From the NCBI GenBank assembly GCA_029776735.1, contig JAKOUL010000049.1:1-19946 (forward strand): a DNA stretch of 19,946 nucleotides, written 5' to 3'. The notes beneath the pieces were generated by a model. That model saw only the letters and a list, made by a program, of their open reading frames with translations, ran no database searches and was not told the origin of the DNA. Positions 17,533 through 19,946 of this stretch are shown one piece after another. Position 1 is the stretch's first letter. Each line of letters opens with the position of its first letter. Origin of the DNA: Dictyoglomota bacterium. Its GTDB lineage: Bacteria; Dictyoglomota; Dictyoglomia; Dictyoglomales; Dictyoglomaceae. The position numbers were made by a program, and so were the translations under genes.

Positions 17533-18886
17533 CTTTAATGCTCTCTACAATTCTATTAAAACTTTTTCCTCTCTCCTTATAATTTTCAAACATATCAAAA
17601 CTTGCACATCCAGGAGATAAAAGAATGATATCACCTGGAACAGATAATTTAAAAGCTTTTAGTACTGCTTCTTCTAATGCATCTTCTTCAAAATATAATA
17701 TATCGTATTTCTGAGCAAGTTCTCTCATAATCTCTTTTGTTTCTCCTATTAATATTACTCCTCTTACAGAACTTATTTTAATATTTTTAAATAATTCTTC
17801 AAAATCAAAGTTCTTATTTCTTCCTCCTAAAATTAGCCAGCTAGGAGAAGAAATACTTCTAACAGCATAAATAGTAGAAATAGGATTTGTGGCTTTTGAG
17901 TCATTAATAAAAATTCTTCCTTTTACCTCTCCCACTTTTTCTAATGTGAAGGAAATACCCTTAAAATTTTCTCCAACCTCTTCTATAGTTTCAGGATTAA
18001 TACCAAGAATCAATGCCACTAAAGAAGCTGCCATAAAATCATTAAGAAAAGCTTGATTTTTTAAACATTTCAAAGGTACTTTTATTTTCCCCTCTTTCCC
18101 ATTTATCTTAAAATTTAAAAAGGATCCATCTAAGAATATACCATCCCCTTTTAAATTTAAGAGACTAAAAAATAGTTTCTGAGCTCTGCAGATTGATGCA
18201 AGTTTCCTTATTTCTTTTTGATCATAGTTTAGAATTGCAAAGTCATTTTCTTTCTGATTCATAAATATTTTTGCCTTTGCTTTAGCATATTCTTCCATAC
18301 CTTTATATCTATCTAAATGATCAGGGTAAATATTTATAAAAAGGGAAATATAAGGACAGAAAGTCTCTATATCCTCCAGCTGAAAACTACTCACTTCTAA
18401 TATAAAAAATCCCTCATTTAGGGTTTTTACTACATTTACAAAAGGAACTCCTATATTTCCTGCTACTATATTTTTAATTTGTGCAGCATTTAAAATCTCA
18501 CCTATTAGAGTACTTGTCGTAGACTTTCCTTTTGTACCAGTCACTGCTATTATAGGAACTTTTGAATAAAGATAAGCAAGTTCTATCTCTCCTATTACCT
18601 TTACACCTCTTTTTGATGCCTCTTTATATATAGGATTATCCTTAGATATTCCAGGACTTATAACCAAAAGATCTATATTATTGAGAAGTTCTACAGGATG
18701 CTCTCCAAAAAGATATGAGATATTCAGCTCTTTTAACTTAGGAATAAGATCCTTAAAGGCTTCCTCGTTCTTTATATCGTTCACTATTACATTTGCTCTT
18801 TCCTCTCTTAGGAACTGAGCTACTCCAAAACCACTTTCTCCAAGTCCCAAAACTAATACATTTCTACCTTTTAAATCTATACCCAT
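17519..18886 (-). CDS. murD: UDP-N-acetylmuramoylalanine--D-glutamate ligase MurD
   Basis: MurD adds D-Glu to UDP-MurNAc-L-Ala with ATP in the cytosol. The 455 residues match the family. The N-terminal domain begins NVLVLGLGESGFGVAQFL (about 9-26) and has VISPGISKDNP (75-85). The P-loop is VTGTKGKSTT (about 115-124). EVSSFQLE and YPDHLDRYKGMEEYAKAK are in the central domain. FINDSKATNP and LSPGCASFDMFENYKERG in the C-terminal domain are specific to MurD. The ATG at 18886 lies 9 nt after GGGGG and 10 nt upstream of the mraY stop. Confidence 0.97.
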   Translation of the reverse strand: MGIDLKGRNVLVLGLGESGFGVAQFLREERANVIVNDIKNEEAFKDLIPKLKELNISYLFGEHPVELLNNIDLLVISPGISKDNPIYKEASKRGVKVIGEIELAYLYSKVPIIAVTGTKGKSTTSTLIGEILNAAQIKNIVAGNIGVPFVNVVKTLNEGFFILEVSSFQLEDIETFCPYISLFINIYPDHLDRYKGMEEYAKAKAKIFMNQKENDFAILNYDQKEIRKLASICRAQKLFFSLLNLKGDGIFLDGSFLNFKINGKEGKIKVPLKCLKNQAFLNDFMAASLVALILGINPETIEEVGENFKGISFTLEKVGEVKGRIFINDSKATNPISTIYAVRSISSPSWLILGGRNKNFDFEELFKNIKISSVRGVILIGETKEIMRELAQKYDILYFEEDALEEAVLKAFKLSVPGDIILLSPGCASFDMFENYKERGKSFNRIVESIKDEKI

Positions 18887-19794
18887 AGCAAAATTCCCCC
18901 AAGCATCATCACCAAATGTATAATAAAAAATCTTCCTACAATTTTTGTCTCATTCCATCCCTTTAATTCAAAATGATGATGTAAAGGACTCATTAAAAAT
19001 ACCCTTCTTTTCTTCCATTTATAAAAAAATACCTGTATAAAAACAGATAAAGATTCCAATAAAAAAATACCACAAACAAATATCATAAGAAGCTCTAACT
19101 TTTTCTCTACAGAAACAGCAGCTATAGCTCCTCCAAGAGCAAAAGCACCTACATCACTCATAAATATTTGTGCGGGATGTATGTTATACCATAGAAATCC
19201 CATTAAAGCACCAAGAAGAACAATTATCCCCACCGAAAGCAAATTATTAGAAGGATTTATAAAAAGAAGAGCCAAAAGACTTGCAAAAGTAGTACTCCCT
19301 GCAAGTCCATCAAGTCCATCAGTAAGATTTACAGCATTAGGGATTGCCATAAATAAGACTATAAAAAGTAAAAAATAAAGAAGCTTTGATTCGTAAAGAA
19401 GGTGACTTCCCCATAAAATTCTATAGTCAAAAGGAGAATAGATACTAAAGAGAATAACTGAAATAATAAAAGTAATTATAAGTTTTCGGAGAGGACGAAT
19501 ACCATAATCTTTATTCCTCAAAAGTTTTAAATCATCAATAAGACCCAAAAGTCCAAAAGATAAGACACAAATGGAGAAAAATCTGGTTTCTTTAAAAAAA
19601 AGAAAGGGAAGTAGAGATAACAAAAATATAATACCACCAATAATAGGAGTGCCAGTTTTTTCAAAATGTTTTGAAGGACCTTCCTTTCTTATATACTTTC
19701 CTATATTTTTACTTTTTTGAAAGCCAATCAAATATTTTAAGAGAAAAAGAGAGATAAAAAAAGATAAAAAGCCATAAATAATATTCTCTTTCAT
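18877..19794 (-). CDS. mraY: Phospho-MurNAc-pentapeptide transferase MraY
   Basis: This polytopic enzyme moves phospho-MurNAc-pentapeptide onto undecaprenyl phosphate to make lipid I. It has 305 residues and about ten hydrophobic segments. Conserved sites are GTPIIGG (about 48-54), LIDDLK (85-90), the catalytic region NAVNLTDGLDGLAGS (153-167) and the HHH motif SPLHHHFELKGW (269-280). The usual FMGDTGSLALGG motif reads FMSDVGAFALGG here (about 211-222), keeping the Asp but changing its neighbours. The protein is somewhat short for MraY. Its ATG overlaps the murF stop (ATGA). Confidence 0.96.
   Translation of the reverse strand: MKENIIYGFLSFFISLFLLKYLIGFQKSKNIGKYIRKEGPSKHFEKTGTPIIGGIIFLLSLLPFLFFKETRFFSICVLSFGLLGLIDDLKLLRNKDYGIRPLRKLIITFIISVILFSIYSPFDYRILWGSHLLYESKLLYFLLFIVLFMAIPNAVNLTDGLDGLAGSTTFASLLALLFINPSNNLLSVGIIVLLGALMGFLWYNIHPAQIFMSDVGAFALGGAIAAVSVEKKLELLMIFVCGIFLLESLSVFIQVFFYKWKKRRVFLMSPLHHHFELKGWNETKIVGRFFIIHLVMMLGGILLWV
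18896..18900 (-). promoter_or_regulatory. Ribosome-binding site of murD inside the end of mraY
   Basis: The minus strand reads GGGGG, 9 nt before the murD ATG at 18886, within mraY coding sequence. It supports this ATG as the start. Confidence 0.45.
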
Positions 19795-19946
19795 AATATA
19801 GCCTCCAAAAACTCTACAAAGGCTTCCATCTTCATTCCACGAGAGCCTTTTATAAGAATTACATCCTTAGGCTGTAAGACTTTCTTTAAAATCTCTTCAA
19901 TCTCTTTTCTTTCTTTTGCATAAATTACTTTCTCTTCTTTTTGAGA
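19791..19946 (-). CDS. murF: MurF (UDP-MurNAc-tripeptide--D-Ala-D-Ala ligase), C-terminal fragment
   Basis: This partial gene enters at the high-coordinate edge; the last 51 codons and the TGA are present. The end reads DVILIKGSRGMKMEAFVEFL, the typical C terminus of MurF, where KGSRGMKME is conserved. MurF adds D-Ala-D-Ala to the UDP-MurNAc-tripeptide. Its stop overlaps the mraY ATG as ATGA. The murF-mraY order is standard in dcw clusters, which supports the call although only the tail is seen. Confidence 0.88.
   Translation of the reverse strand, partial: SQKEEKVIYAKERKEIEEILKKVLQPKDVILIKGSRGMKMEAFVEFLEAIL

Noticed and set aside
19590..19605. Run of eight T on the minus strand in mraY as a possible slippage site
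   Set aside because: The frame continues normally on both sides as conserved MraY and no overlapping product is evident. Homopolymers are common in this AT-rich sequence.

Overview
The window is a gene-dense stretch of an AT-rich bacterial chromosome, roughly one third G+C by eye. Codon use is heavy in AGA and ATA, and many proteins are rich in Lys, Glu and Ile. Every supported gene lies on the minus strand, so transcription runs from high to low coordinates. Together these features suggest an anaerobic thermophile. The style, combined with a Firmicute-like cluster order, fits Dictyoglomus or a related deep-branching thermophile, but that is an impression from memory and was not tested.

Layout in transcription order. 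Positions 19946-10193 hold a division and cell wall (dcw) cluster: the 3' end of murF, then mraY, murD, ftsW, murG, murC, murB, ftsQ, ftsA and ftsZ. Positions 10196-6147 hold a radical SAM enzyme of the TIGR03960 type, pgeF (ylmD-like), a membrane-anchored HlyD-like protein and a YggS/YlmE PLP-binding protein. This resembles the ylm block downstream of ftsZ in Firmicutes, but sepF is missing from its usual place. Positions 6150-4433 hold an OmpR/PhoB-type response regulator and a histidine kinase with no visible membrane segment. Positions 4427-1 hold a DUF1015 protein, rodA, a second TIGR03960-type radical SAM paralogue and the start of a DUF2344 (TIGR03936) protein that leaves the window.

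How the genes fit together. MurF, MurC and MurD build the peptide stem and MurB completes UDP-MurNAc. MraY and MurG make lipid I and lipid II. FtsW (division) and RodA (elongation) polymerise the glycan. FtsQ, FtsA and FtsZ build the divisome. The two-component pair sits inside this block and could tie wall status to expression of the cluster, which is inference. The two radical SAM proteins and the DUF2344 protein have no known function.

No gap between genes exceeds about 25 nt once likely starts are corrected, and many neighbours overlap by 4 to 14 nt. No stretch over 300 nt lacks a gene. I found no convincing promoter, terminator, RNA gene, repeat array, CRISPR array or mobile element. The window therefore looks like the inside of one very long transcription unit. 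Several start codons are non-ATG (TTG for murC, ftsZ and the first radical SAM gene; GTG for murB; possibly ATA for the kinase). I adjusted several gene starts using ribosome-binding sites and family N termini.
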